A stretch of 64,000 bases of DNA, from contig JAFMSR010000005.1 of assembly GCA_022818135.1 (NCBI GenBank), positions 25,832,529-25,896,528 of the forward strand. Reading direction: 5' to 3'. The stretch comes from Saxidomus purpurata. Its lineage: Eukaryota > Mollusca > Bivalvia > Venerida > Veneridae. The translations under genes and the position numbers were made by a program. This document shows positions 50,072 through 61,207 of this stretch, one piece after another. Position 1 is the stretch's first letter; every line of letters starts with the position of its first letter. The notes below the pieces were generated by a model. It made no database searches. It saw only the letters and a list, made by a program, of their open reading frames with translations, and was not told where the DNA came from.

Positions 50072-50418
50072 TTATTTAGGGAAGGTAAGTCTTTCTTCCT
50101 TCAACATTTTTGAGAAAGCCAAAGAAGCTTTACTGACATTTTTTCTTGTGTGTTCCAGATAAAGATTTCGAAGTTTACAGGATTTTTCTGCTGCCTCTCC
50201 CCATATTTGAACTGCCCGAGAAGGTGTGGTATTGGCGGTTGTTCTTGCTTCTTGCAGTATTTCTTCTGTTGCTTTTTTTTGAGTTCAATATAGTATTTCC
50301 GTAGTTTAGCGTGCCTTGTATTTTCAACTGCAAACTTTGTGGAATTACCTTCAAAATCTCGTAAATTTACATCTGCGATGTCTTGTTGCTTTTATATTTT
50401 CTCTCTGTCCGACGACAT
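50072..50418 (-). pseudogene. Cassette ORF 2: small charged helical protein, broken
   Basis: The start ATG at 50418 (MSSDREKI) is followed by an in-frame TAA at codon 9 (50392-50394). The frame then continues with DIADVNLRDFEGNSTKF and KLRKYYIELKKK until a run of eight A (50273-50280), where one base is apparently lost. The remaining part (EEILQEARTTAN, AVQIWGEAAEKS, LEHTRKNVSKASLAF) ends at TAA 50072-50074. The whole would be about 115 residues, rich in Lys/Glu/Ala and probably alpha-helical, without a signal peptide or membrane segment. Family not recognised. Its stop lies 15 bp before ORF 3, and ORF 1 ends about 100 bp before its start. Confidence 0.55.
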
Positions 50419-50515
50419 TTTGTTTTTAAGTTGTTGTTTTTTTTGTTTTTTCGAAAAAAGTTTTTTGCTTCTATATTATACTATTCTAAATGATTTTAAG
50501 TACGCTTTAATGTTC

Positions 50516-50839
50516 TTACATATTGTCTGCATCCCCTACATCTTGCCACAGCGACCCATATTTTACTCTACGCAATTTTGGATTTCCTTGGTCGTTCTTT
50601 CTTATAACAACGCTGTAGTCTGAAGGCAAATTTATACTTTCGTATGGAAATTCTGTACTAGATGAATCATACACGGATGTTGTAACAGTTCCGTGATTTG
50701 TTGGTATGTTTCTTGTACTCCCGGGCGCGATGTGGAGAAAATCGCTACGGCCTCCTGGATGGGTCACGGCAACTATAGCTTCGGTATCAAGCCCGTTGCT
50801 AACGTGGGTATTATGTTGATTGCCCGGTTGATTGCCCAT
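50516..50839 (-). CDS. Cassette ORF 1: small MGN-starting protein, family unknown
   Basis: An intact frame of 107 residues from the ATG at 50839, with motifs GLDTEAIVAVTHPGGRSDF, then IPTNHGTVTTSVYDS, then LPSDYSVVIRKNDQGN. Alternating hydrophobic and polar residues suggest a small beta-sandwich fold. The Met-Gly start could allow N-myristoylation, but position 6 is Gly rather than Ser/Thr, so this is weak. The frame stays open upstream to about 50967 with no better ATG, and a CAG-GTATGC donor-like site at 50910-50918 plus 'tattttaag' before the ATG leaves a short intron possible. No homologue is recalled with certainty. It is the only unbroken member of the three-ORF array. Confidence 0.55.
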   Translation of the reverse strand: MGNQPGNQHNTHVSNGLDTEAIVAVTHPGGRSDFLHIAPGSTRNIPTNHGTVTTSVYDSSSTEFPYESINLPSDYSVVIRKNDQGNPKLRRVKYGSLWQDVGDADNM

Positions 50840-51150
50840 GCTTAAAATATAAGAAGACAGAGAATTATTAAATTCTTGTTGGATAAAACATGTAAATGGT
50901 ACGATGCATACCTGCAACGAAAACGCTTGGCTCCAGTTCTTCTGAAGGTTTTGTCTTTTAGGCTGTTCTGAATTCGGACTACTTACAATGTCATGGATTG
51001 TCTGTAAATCCTACGACTTAGTTTGAGCATATTTCATGGCTATCAAAGAATATGAAATATGTATACAAAATGCAAAATAAATAAACAACAAATGATTGTA
51101 CCGAATATAATATCAACGGAACTATTAAAATGTAGGAAGAAACTTTAATT

Positions 51151-51400
51151 TATACTTATTTATTTACTCTCGTTTGCGAAACAAATTCTTACAATTCACA
51201 TAAATCGCTCTCGCTACTCACTCTTGGTGGAATCAGCCTCCAAGAGAGAGGGAAAGGCAAAAAGTGCAATTAACTCTGTCTTGCCTAAGAACACTACCAC
51301 TACTCTTGGGCATTGGTTTGGATTGAACCTGAGACCAACTCAGTACCACTGTTCCACGGCGGATCCAGTAAGAAGAAAATGGGTTGGGTCAAAAGGCAAC
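51151..51400 (-). mobile_element. SINE-like element, antisense, with B-box-like head
   Basis: The minus-strand tail is 'cgcaaacgagagtaaataaa'. In plus-strand order the body has 'cttgcctaagaacacta' and 'gattgaacctgagacc'; its complement contains a B-box-like GGTTCAATCC. The pair 'cttgcc(c)aaggacac' and 'gattgaacc' is common in animal SINE-type repeats. The plus frame at 51224-51469 is a shadow. Confidence 0.6.
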
Positions 51401-51767
51401 ACGAGGACGACCCTACCCTTAAATATTATTTCTAAAAATTTTAAGAAATTGTGTGCAAATTTGTTTTAATCATAATTGCGAATGCTTAAAAGAAAATGGG
51501 AAAAGGAAAGAAAACAAATGTAAAAAAGACATTATCAAATAGCAAATTTAAATCAATTTCTTGCATTTCAATCCCGTAACCATAACTAAAGTATACAATA
51601 ATAAATTCAACGACTCTTAACGAATTAAACAAATGCAACCATCTGTATGTAATGTATGTAATGTTGTGGGCAATGCAACTTTATGGCATATGAATCTTTT
51701 TATTTCTGGCCACAATTACGCTGTTTGCTGAGTAAACTTATTTTGCCTTCAGCTTTATATTATATAC
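51401..51767. other. AT-rich non-coding DNA
   Basis: Nothing recognised. Confidence 0.3.
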
Positions 51768-52206
51768 TAAACGAAACTTCTAACGCACCACCTGCCTTTT
51801 TCTCTATTTATTTGAGTATCGGTCCTTCCGATATCTGCCAGCTTATTTTAGCTATCGATGAACGAACTGTTTTGCATTTATGAAGACATTTGGTGCTTCA
51901 CATAAATTTCAAAATGATCGAGTGATACAAATTTCTTTTGGAAAAGAATTTTAAGACTGGGCTTCACAAGAAAGAGCATGCAGGCAATAACCCATGTTAA
52001 GTCTACGGATGTTTAAAAGTAAAATTAAAATTCTCTGTTATATGATTTGTTCAACTCGATTATTTCGAAATACATATAACGGAAGTATCTACCCTGTGTC
52101 TTCATAAATGCAAGACATGATAGATAGCAAAAAATACGCTGGCAGATATTGGAATAAGTAAATAAAGAAGGAAAATGGCAGGTAGTGCATTAGAAGTTCG
52201 TTTAGC
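51768..52206. repeat. Long inverted repeat (foldback), about 120-bp arms
   Basis: 51768-51891 and the reverse complement of 52097-52206 share 'ctaaacga(a)acttctaa', 'atatctgccagc' and 'gcatttatgaagaca', with a spacer of about 205 bp. No target duplication was identified. The frame at 51683-51883 lies in the left arm and is unsupported. Confidence 0.75.
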
Positions 52207-53404
52207 ATATGTTAATTGGGATTTGAAGTGGTACATAGGGATTCCCTATTCCTTTCCCATTCTTAAATTTTGAAAGATTCGGTTCATTTTAAATTCCTTT
52301 AACGGCTGAACTTAAGTAGACCTTCAAAATTAATGCCCCTATGATACCTAAATGTCACTTTGTGACATCACAAAACAAAGTCACAAAGGTTATTTAACCT
52401 GTCGTCCGCCATATTGTTGAAAAACGCAAGACTTTTTCTACGAATGCAGGTTTGTACTGTGAAATGTGAATAATCCTTAATATGTTTTCTCTTTCTTATG
52501 ACTACATACAAAATCTAATTCATGCTTCGTCTAAATCAATGCTCCGTTGATATATGTAGGTCAATAATTTTCGCAACCAATACCGTTATTGCGTACCCTT
52601 AATTTTTCGAACCATTTTATCGTGGGATACACTGACGGGGTATGCCAAGTGAATATTTAATATCAATTTCCATTCACGGATAATTGGCCGGTAAAACGAC
52701 TTGAAACTTTCTGGAAGGGTAATAAACTTTCTTATGTATGAAGTGAATAAATAAAACTATGGGAAATGCGCGCTGAACATTTGACTCAAGTTATTTCAAA
52801 GTCCAACAATGCCCTACATAGTTAGCGTTCTTATATTGTTTAATGTGGATCGACTGGCTGACTAGCAATACCAGAAAAGAGAATAGTGTTTCGTCCGCGT
52901 TACATCTGCGTGAAAACGAAGGCAACAGCCTTATACGTGTACAGTAACAAGCGTTCGATAAATGCCCTTTTTGTAAAACTGTCCAAAGAATTTAGCCAAA
53001 CTTATTTTATATTTTCATAGAAAACGATAAATTCATAATTAAATGTAACAAGATCTTATTCTAGGACCTATTGCTGATAGGACAATACCCTTTTAGCAAA
53101 ACAAAATCAACTTTTCGCCACCGGGTTTAAAGAAAAAAGTATATAAATTTCCCCAGCCCGACCGGGACACTGCTTTTTTTCTAAATGTAATCAATGTAAA
53201 ATACCTGAAATAGTGAAAGAAATACTGACTGTATTTCTTGCGTCCCGGTGTGTGATACGGTTTTGGCTTGAGGAGTTCTTGTGTAGTTCTCGTGAAGTCC
53301 TTACCTCCTTTTGCTTTTTCAGTGCTTTCACTCCAACGGTCTGGAAAGAATTTAAATCATCTGCATGAACATAACGTTTTATATTGAAACCACTAGGTTG
53401 TTTA
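52207..53404. other. AT-rich non-coding DNA
   Basis: Nothing recognised. No upstream part of the Tc1 transposase is found here. Confidence 0.4.
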
Positions 53405-53696
53405 TTATGTTTTCGTGGGTGACTGATTGTCCCTCTGCCTCAACCAAATCGAGCACGTATGGGATATTCAGGACAGACGAGTGAGGTGTTGTCCCGACCC
53501 ACCTGCTAACATCAATGAACTTCGTCAAGCGCTCATTAAGGAATGGAACAATATTCAAAACTACACTTTAGTAAATTCTATGCGCCGGCGATGCACTGCA
53601 GTGGTCAACTCAAGAGGTGGCCATATCCGTTATTGCGGGCCGCAGGAGCGGCCAGCTATATTTAATACGTGGTTGAAAAATGTAACATGTAAGTGA
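53405..53696 (+). pseudogene. Tc1/mariner transposase, C-terminal remnant
   Basis: The frame contains LNQIEHVWD, equivalent to the NPIEHLWD block that holds the third catalytic acidic residue of Tc1-type DDE transposases. PPANINELRQALIKEWNN and SMRRRCTAVVNSRGGHIRY, the usual C-terminal end, follow. A preceding DCPS in another frame indicates a frameshift just upstream. The N-terminal DNA-binding domain and the first two Asp residues are missing, and there is no start codon. The frame runs about 30 bp into the repeat that starts at 53663. Confidence 0.85.
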
Positions 53697-54687
53697 AGTA
53701 GTGTATAGTTCTTTGAACAAAATGTTATGAAATGAATGAAGATACGATAAAGAATGGGTTAAACCACTGTTCATTGTGTAGCTTTAAAATTGTCAAAAAG
53801 TTGATATTTCTATCTTTTATCCATGTAAACGTCCAATTATGTTATATGCTTATGTAACGTCTAATAAGTAGCGAAAAGTTTTTATTGTTCGGTCAGTTTA
53901 AAAACCGATATCGGTCAAACATGCCGGTATCTTCCGGTAACGGGTAAAGTGTGTCCATTACGTTACTATGACTCGATTTTTATAATTTAAAATTTACAAT
54001 CATGCTTCAGTTTGTTTTTGAATGGAAGTATCACTGTACAGTCACTGACAGTCTATTTTAATCAGACATGTCATGTTAGAGCAATAAAGTGACAGGTAGC
54101 CAAAGTTTACTAACTGGTCGGGATGCACTTTCTACTTTTATCAGACTGGTTTACATTTCGTGTTATCAGACTGGTCTACAGCAATAATCTGACAGGTAGC
54201 CAAAGTTAATTAATTGGTCGGTATGCACTTTTAAATAACGAGACTTTGCAGTAATCGTAAAAATGTGCGTTTTTTTACAAACATTTTGACTGCATGCGAT
54301 TTGATGAGGATAAAGGCAGGAATAGTATTGTATATTCTGAGAATCACCTTAATGGAACATAGAGGGATAAAGAGAGAATAAAGGGATCGTAAATAAAATC
54401 TAATAAATCCTGATGAAAAAAGAAAACGGAAAGAGCGTTAAGATTATTTAAAGCTTTTTCATGAATATGTTTTTGTTTCTTCTTAAGTCATAAATGATAC
54501 ATTGGAAATGAGAAAGAGATACTAAAGTGTAAATGCACAAACCAGGCTTTACACGAACCTAGAATATTAATTTATTCTGTCTCTGTTATACAGTCTGTAA
54601 AGTTTATTTGCATCTTCCATTTCAAAATATTTACATGAAAGCTTTGTTTCTAGGCCCGCTGTGATACGTAGTATCACAGTTTTTCTT
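53663..54687 (+). mobile_element. 1.03-kb duplicated element ending in a hairpin, copy 2
   Basis: Direct-orientation partner of 9340-10372, about 44 kb away. The terminal hairpin CTGTGATAC-GTA-GTATCACAG is perfect here (54659-54679). Similarity stops a few bases later. Confidence 0.7.
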
Positions 54688-57600
54688 CTTAAGTGTTATT
54701 TTTGTGTTTAACCCATACCTCAGTTGGTTAAAATTTTGCCCCATTTTCTGTTAGCCTTTAGTCCTCATTTTGCACAAAAAATGGTGCATCATGGAACACT
54801 TTTTAAACGCATAATTATGTATACAGCATACTTGTTTGTTTTGAGTGGATATTAAATATATATCATCAAGAAGTGATCGCGAAGTGCGAGTAAAAACGTG
54901 GAAATTGTATCACTTTGAGTTAAGATATATTCCATACCCACCAAAAACAAACAATTTGTTTATGCTACCTATTAAACAAAAGCTAAAAGATGTATATGCA
55001 CCACTGAAAAAAGTAGTTCCAGCAGACCTATATCACCCGCACTGTAACTGATATGATATATCATAGGTCAATCCACTTAGATCTCATTGGTCGCCGTGAT
55101 TGGCCTACTATTTGGTAACCAATCAAATACAACCTTTGGCTATACTGGCTGGAAATTGCAGTCAGGTAATTTCTCCTTTTCTGGCTTTTAAAATTTTATT
55201 TTTTAGGCATGACGGTGTCATGCCGGGGTCTCATCCAATATTAGCTAACATAGTGCTCTTCTGGACGGACCTTGAAAATCTCACATAAATCAATATGATA
55301 TATCATCACTCTATATTTCACTGATATAACACAGTATTTCATTAGTTAGCCTGAAAAAATACAATGATACCACTGATTTGTTTTTCATCCAGCTATGTTC
55401 AAGCAAACTTAGCGGAAGTTTCTTATTTAGCTTAGTGTATGTAAAACGTTTGAAAACATGTGAAAACAAGACATTCAGCTTAAACCCAGTGCACATATAT
55501 AAAGTTATATTTCCCTTTAAAATATCCCTCTGCAAAGTTAGGCTATGCGACGGTAAGTAATTATTCCTAAGTCAGATTGAAATCTACAAATCTTTTCAGT
55601 GAATAACACTGCTACAATCGAAAATACGAGTGCCAATAAATAGGTATCAGGTAAATACTACTCACATTGTTTCCTGAAGCTGTTGTCTGAAATTGTAAGT
55701 TAGCGGGGAGTTTTTATACAGATATCATGAGGGTTTTTTTGTGATGTCATCAACTTTTTACTTTGGTTTTACCGCTTTTGCGTTATGTTGCGTTCTAAGA
55801 ATAGCAGATTGTATGTCGTTTTCTTCATGTAACCAAGTGATGAATGAGTGGAAGTTACTCAACTTGGTAGACTAGCTGATAGTCTGGTCTGATTTATGTT
55901 TTTATTTATACTATATTGCATGCACTTTTTCCAATCTGTTTTATATGATTTTGTTTTATACACTTGGGCAATTTTAAACATCAGCGCTGAATAGTATTCT
56001 GGCTTTACGTTAAAACGATGAGGTATTAATAAGTAAAAGAGATATTTCTGAGTCTGGAGACCAGGCTAACAAGATAGTAATACGTATTTGTTATGAAGCA
56101 TTGTCTAACACTCCGCCAATTTTTTTCAAATCATGTCTCAATAACTTAAGGGGCACTTGTTTAATTTATTGACTGGTTTTATCGATATATGTTTTTGGTG
56201 GTTTACCGATATAAATTTTCGACATTTTACTGAAATAGACTCGAGAACAGTTTTTTAAACAGAAAATGAACAGAACAAAATGTTAGCATGATGATTTCAC
56301 TCGTGAACGTCGAAATTTGGTAATTTTCACTCGTGGCTGCGCTTATGGTGTCAATCCGAATTCCTTTTACCGAAATGAAACACCGAAAGCAGCCAGCAAT
56401 TTTCATCTATTTTATAGGCACCTGTGGCCATTTTCATTTTACATGTACCTATACAGATTGTGACGCACCTCTATCAGCTTTATCAACAACAAAAATAATG
56501 TACAATTACACATGTATACAAATGTAGGTCTGTGTACATGTACCGTATTGATTAAAATACTATTTAATATTTGAATTATCAAAATTTATAAAGTGAGAAC
56601 GCTACGCTTACTTGGCGTATAAAATCGCCAAAAAAAAGGTGGCCACATTGCTTAATGACTGTTGAACAGCAATTATACAGTTTGTCTTGTACAAAATATA
56701 TGACGGGATGAGTAACTTTCTAATGACTTTATACATCGGGTAATTAGTAGGAAATGAAATGCATCTTCAATGTATTCGGTGTTACATAGTATACCCTGTT
56801 GCAAAAGAAAGTGTGCACTTAGGTTTTGGTTAATTCTATGTATCATTTTAACAGAATATTTAAATGTTTAAAGTATTTAGTATCAAAATTGAGAGCAATG
56901 TATGCTCAATTTCATTTGCATTGACAGAACATTCAATTCATATCAAATGATGTATACAGGTAGTGTTGGAAATTTGAGACCGGTACGTTTTATCAAAATA
57001 GAGATATTTAAAATAAAAACGTGTATACTTTCTATTGCCACTGAGTATATATATATATATGATGCCGACATTCTCAAGTGTAGCTGTATGCCTGCCACTT
57101 TCAATTTGTAGACACGTATCATACAAATGTATAGTGTACATGTAGTTCAGGTGTATTTTCATGGTAAATAGTAAATGTTTTCATCTAATTTAGAAAAAAG
57201 ACATGTTTCGCATTCATTTCATTCAATTATATTTTCAATGATATATTTTTCAATCTCATACGTGAATTAAAAATAAGTTTTGTTTTTTTTTTCAGATAAG
57301 TTCTTATCTTACTGGAATGTGACTTGGAATCCCACTTGGATGAGTGCTCGGGAAAATTCGTCGGTATCCTACCCACTGGTAATTCCACTGGGAAAATTGA
57401 CTGGGAAACCCGCAAGGAATCACAGATCTATGTTTTGGAAGTTCCATTAATATAACTCTGTCTCTGGAGATTACAGTAGGTACGCTACAATACATGACAA
57501 ATAGATTGACTAAGAGAGTGTGATTCACATACCTATATATTTTTGCGCAGTTTTTTGTGGTATATGTCTAAGCAATAATACGCAGTATAACTATTGCACG

Positions 57601-57820
57601 GAGGTTAATAAATCTTAAAACAAATGCTAGCCTTCAAAAACCCTTTTCCTAGAGCATTCTTACTTTTTGTTTTGAACGACTGACTGAAGTGGCCAGAAAT
57701 TAAAGTCAGGAAGCGATAATTTCCAACTTACGGAGTGTGCTGTATTTTATCACATTGGGTTTTTAAATCTTAAATGTACAGAAGTCTAAATTATACATAG
57801 TTTTAATAATTTCACAATTT
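54688..57820. other. AT-rich non-coding DNA with minor repeats
   Basis: No supported gene. 'atatgatatatcat' occurs on both sides of a unit at about 55053-55300. The 'ttcactcgtg' motif with 'cactcgtggctgcgc' lies at about 56300-56345 (inverted relative to 22560-22610). A short TA run lies near 57047. Open frames here show no motif. Confidence 0.45.
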
Positions 57821-58216
57821 CACCTTTTATTTTTTGGTACTTTATATTTTATATTCACATTTTAATTTTTTTTTTTTGGCTGTTGCAGGATATAAAACAT
57901 AAAGTATCAAAATAAAAGGGCATGTAGAATAAGTGTATCTATGCATAATTCGTGAAAGCTCTGCAGCAGCCAAAACAAGAATCAAAATGTGAATATAAAA
58001 TGTAAAGTATAAATAAGGGCAGCCATATGAAATAACTGCGACATTTTAAACCTTTTAAAAATTTGTTTAAGTAATTCTTTAAGTTTTCGCTGTTGTATTG
58101 AAGTCTTCGCTACTTGCAGCTGGCAGCGAAAAGTCTGCTGGCTACAAACTCTGCGGCAGCCTAAAAAAGAATCATTATGTGAATATGAAAATATAAAGTA
58201 TCAAAATAAAAGGCTG
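57821..58216. repeat. Three copies of a 55-65-bp repeat, one inverted
   Basis: 57821-57886, the reverse complement of 57962-58016 and that of 58150-58216 share 'ttttatattcacatttt'-like and 'ttggctg(c/t)tgc' parts. The first two could form a stem with a loop of about 75 bases. 'taaagtatcaaaataaaagg' occurs at 57901 and 58194. Confidence 0.7.
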
Positions 58217-58363
58217 CCAGGCTGTCGACATAACACTGTCAGGCTGCCAGGCTGCTGACTTCATGCTGCTACGCTACCAGACTGCTGACTTCATGCTGCT
58301 ACGCTTCCAGGCTGCTAGGCTGCTGACTTTACGCTGCTACGTTGCCAGGCTGTCAACTTCACG
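58209..58363 (+). repeat. Minisatellite, about 30-35-bp units
   Basis: Degenerate repeats of 'ccaggctgctgacttcatgc' plus 'tgctacgct', about four to five units. Noticeably GC-richer than the surroundings. Confidence 0.85.
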
Positions 58364-59149
58364 AAAATGAAATATAGTGTAAAGTTTGACGATGTGGAAG
58401 TAATGACGTGTCCAAAGCACTTGCCCTTGCAGGGTCCATACTGTGACTGGTCGTTACCTACCTCTTAGAAAAAAGGTAGTGAAAGTAAACTTCAAATTAC
58501 ACTAGGATAGTTTAAGCTTAGATATAACTCCAGATACTCTAAAGTTTTATATAAACTACTTGAAATGGAGGACAGGAGTTTTTTCTGAAAAGTTTAGAAC
58601 ACTATGTTAAATATGAACACTCACAAGGACATCTATGATAAAAGAGACTTGACAGAAACATTCTCTTGATAGCACGCGAAAGTAGTTACATCACTTTGAT
58701 GGTAAAATTAAAAGCATTTCTATGAAATACAATTGTCAGAAAACTATTACTTTTGTCATCAGACAGGTACTTTTAACATATATCAATTCTTCTTACAACA
58801 TCTTAACTAATGAACGTACATGATAGGTGTCTGTAGTATGTGTTGAGATTGCAATTTTTATGTCAAACGTTTCCATAAGTTCCGTCTCCAAATTGAGAGA
58901 CAAGTTTTCACAAGATGGTTGAGTGTTATCAATCATTACTCAGTTACATGCTCCTTACAGCAGAGTATAACATTTGTGAGGTTTTCTCACATACGCAGGC
59001 TTGAAAAGGGTTATTACGCAATCACTAAAGCATTTGGAGTTGAAACAAGAAATAATCGAACAAATTTCGCTATAATACCTAGCTACTTAAAGCCTATGAC
59101 AAATACCGATAACGGTACACGGAAAATATAAAGTATAATAAAACAAAAT
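58364..59149. other. Non-coding DNA, possibly decayed LINE upstream part
   Basis: No clear coding motif. It may contain further degraded sequence of the following LINE. Confidence 0.3.
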
Positions 59150-59629
59150 ATTGATATACCTGCCTGTCAAGAAAAATGGTGTAATATTTTTGAAATAGAA
59201 TATTCGGAATGGAAACATATATATGGCTGGATATTTTCAATCATGAACGATACATATTTACTGTGATTTCAAACCAGAATTGTTCATCGAATTTTAGGCA
59301 CAAATGTTTTATTGTACAAAATGAAAATACATGATTCTGAAATGTGTAAAACAGAGAAAGAAACCCTAGTTCATTTATTTTGGGATTGTACTGTTACGCA
59401 ATCCTTAATTACAGAAGAAAAACATTTAGTTAAAAAACACGAGGTAAATTTTCCCATATGCAAGAAAACTTTTATTCTTGGGTACCCTGGCAAACCCCAA
59501 GGACAGTTTAATATTTTGTGTGTAGAAATAAAAAGATATATATATATGTTATGTAGAAGAAAGAATCAAAAGCCTTCTATTTTAGGACTGAATTACCTCT
59601 GCAGTTATAAAAACGTCTTCGTCAAATGA
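59150..59629 (+). pseudogene. LINE ORF2 C-terminal remnant
   Basis: The frame reads KWCNIFEIEYSEWKHIY, then MNDTYLL, a TGA at 59263-59265 where a Trp would be expected, then FQTRIVHRILGTNVLLYKMKI and CKTEKETLVHLFWDC. The pattern 'QxRIxHRILGTNxxLYKxKI ... CxxxxETxxHLFWxC' is typical of the region after the reverse transcriptase domain in animal non-LTR retrotransposons. RT and endonuclease domains are missing. Sequence after the stop runs to a short poly-A near 60140-60150, which may be the element's 3' end. Confidence 0.75.
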
Positions 59630-60150
59630 AAAATACAGACTGTATTGGTCTCTTGTAGAAAAAGTAAGCTCATAATTCACTATCATGTTTACTTACTTTT
59701 AAAATTTGTTAACTTGAATAAATTCTGTATATGTGTGTAAATGTGACAAGGTGATGTATTTTCTTTTCGAAATATATCTAAATGTATATGTTCTGTTTTT
59801 TTCCTGAGAGGTTAAGACTTTTGAATTTCTACTTAAATTGATAACAACCTCATGGTTCTCGATAAACTATGCATTAATATGTTGACCCAGTTTTGGAAAA
59901 CAGGTCTTTAATCTCAGTCCTAAAAAAGGCCCAAATTGCGTCAAGATTAGTGATGTCATTTGTATATTTTCCCTGTTGTAATGTTGCCTTTTTCATTTAA
60001 AAACGATTCAGATCAATATACTCATATAACTATTATATTATAAATACTATGTTATTGTAAGGTTAGTAGGGGATGGTTCTCCGACCCCTATGTTACCATT
60101 GACGGGGAGAATAAATGGGGTTACCCGAAAGGGGCCTGAAGAAAAAAAAA
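59630..60150 (+). mobile_element. Probable 3' region of the LINE remnant
   Basis: Continuous with the LINE fragment. A GC-richer segment with 'gaataaatggggttaccc' ends in a run of ten A. Assignment is inference. Confidence 0.35.
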
Positions 60151-60557
60151 ACATTTGTGAGGTTTCAAAGAAGTATCTTCGTTTGGTTGTTGAGATATAG
60201 GGCCCGTCTCATCAAAATTCGTGACTAACGAGGAATTTGCCTGACCCGTTTCTCGTACGTCTGAAGATACGAGAATATCTACGATTCTCATAAAGTGTCC
60301 TATGAAAGCCCTCGTAAGTCCGCATTCTCGTAACTTTCTCTCGTAAGTGGTTGAAAACAGTGACTCAGTCTATTTTTATCGAACGGTGTGTAAATATAAC
60401 GCATGGACTCATCCGTGAGCGAATGCATGAGGTGGCGTGCACGTATCTGAAGGCAAATGCCAAGCGTAGTAATAAGGTTTATGATACAAAACAGATATCA
60501 CCCTGGTGATCGTATCTAGATGTTGAATTAAAGTAGAAGAGTTGGAGTAACAACTAA

Positions 60558-61207
60558 CTTCAATACATATCCGTAAAGTTGGTTTGCAGTTCGCAGTTGA
60601 AACTTCAATTGCCGACTAACTCATGTTCTCAGTTTAAATGAAGACTTGTTGCCAGTTTGCAGTTCGCGACTAGAATTGCGAATTGTAAACTTCAGCAAAG
60701 TCCCCTCTTTTAAGTTCACGACTCGACTTGTTCCCAACTTGTGGTACCAATTTCTGATTGCAAACCAGTCATCAGTTTACTTTTAGAATTGCGACATTTC
60801 GCGATTCGATATACGAACTGCGAACTGCCAACTAGTCTGCAGTTCGCAGTTCTAGAAACCGTATAGCACTGAGAAATCAGTTTGCAGTTCGCGATTCGAA
60901 CTGAAAACTGCAGACAAGTTGCCAGTTCGCACTTCGCAGTTCGAATCGCGAATTGCGAACTGGCAACAAGTCTTCATTTTATCGGCAAACTGAGAACATG
61001 AGACTAGTCGGCAGTTCCCGATACTCAATTTGAATCGCGAACTGCGAACTGGCAGCTAGATTCGAATTGCGAACTGCGAAATACAGTCTGGGACTAGTTG
61101 CTAGTTCACAGTTTGCAATCTGAATTGCGAACTGGTCTGCAGTTCGCGGTTCGAATTCGAATCGCGAACTGCGAATTGCAAACCAACTTTACGGATATCT
61201 TCAATAC
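60558..61207. mobile_element. Foldback/MULE-like element with 9-bp target duplication
   Basis: The element (60567-61198, 632 bp) has terminal inverted repeats starting ATATCCGTAAAGTTGGTTTG. They are perfect for 22 bp and then continue with one mismatch. It is bracketed by the perfect 9-bp direct repeat CTTCAATAC (60558-60566 and 61199-61207). A 9-bp duplication is characteristic of Mutator-like elements. The interior is filled with GAACTGCGA/TTCGCAGTT motifs in both orientations. A further inverted pair at about 60618-60680 and 60945-61010 ('actcatgttctcagtttaaa') shows that much of the unit can fold back on itself. There is no coding capacity. Confidence 0.85.
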
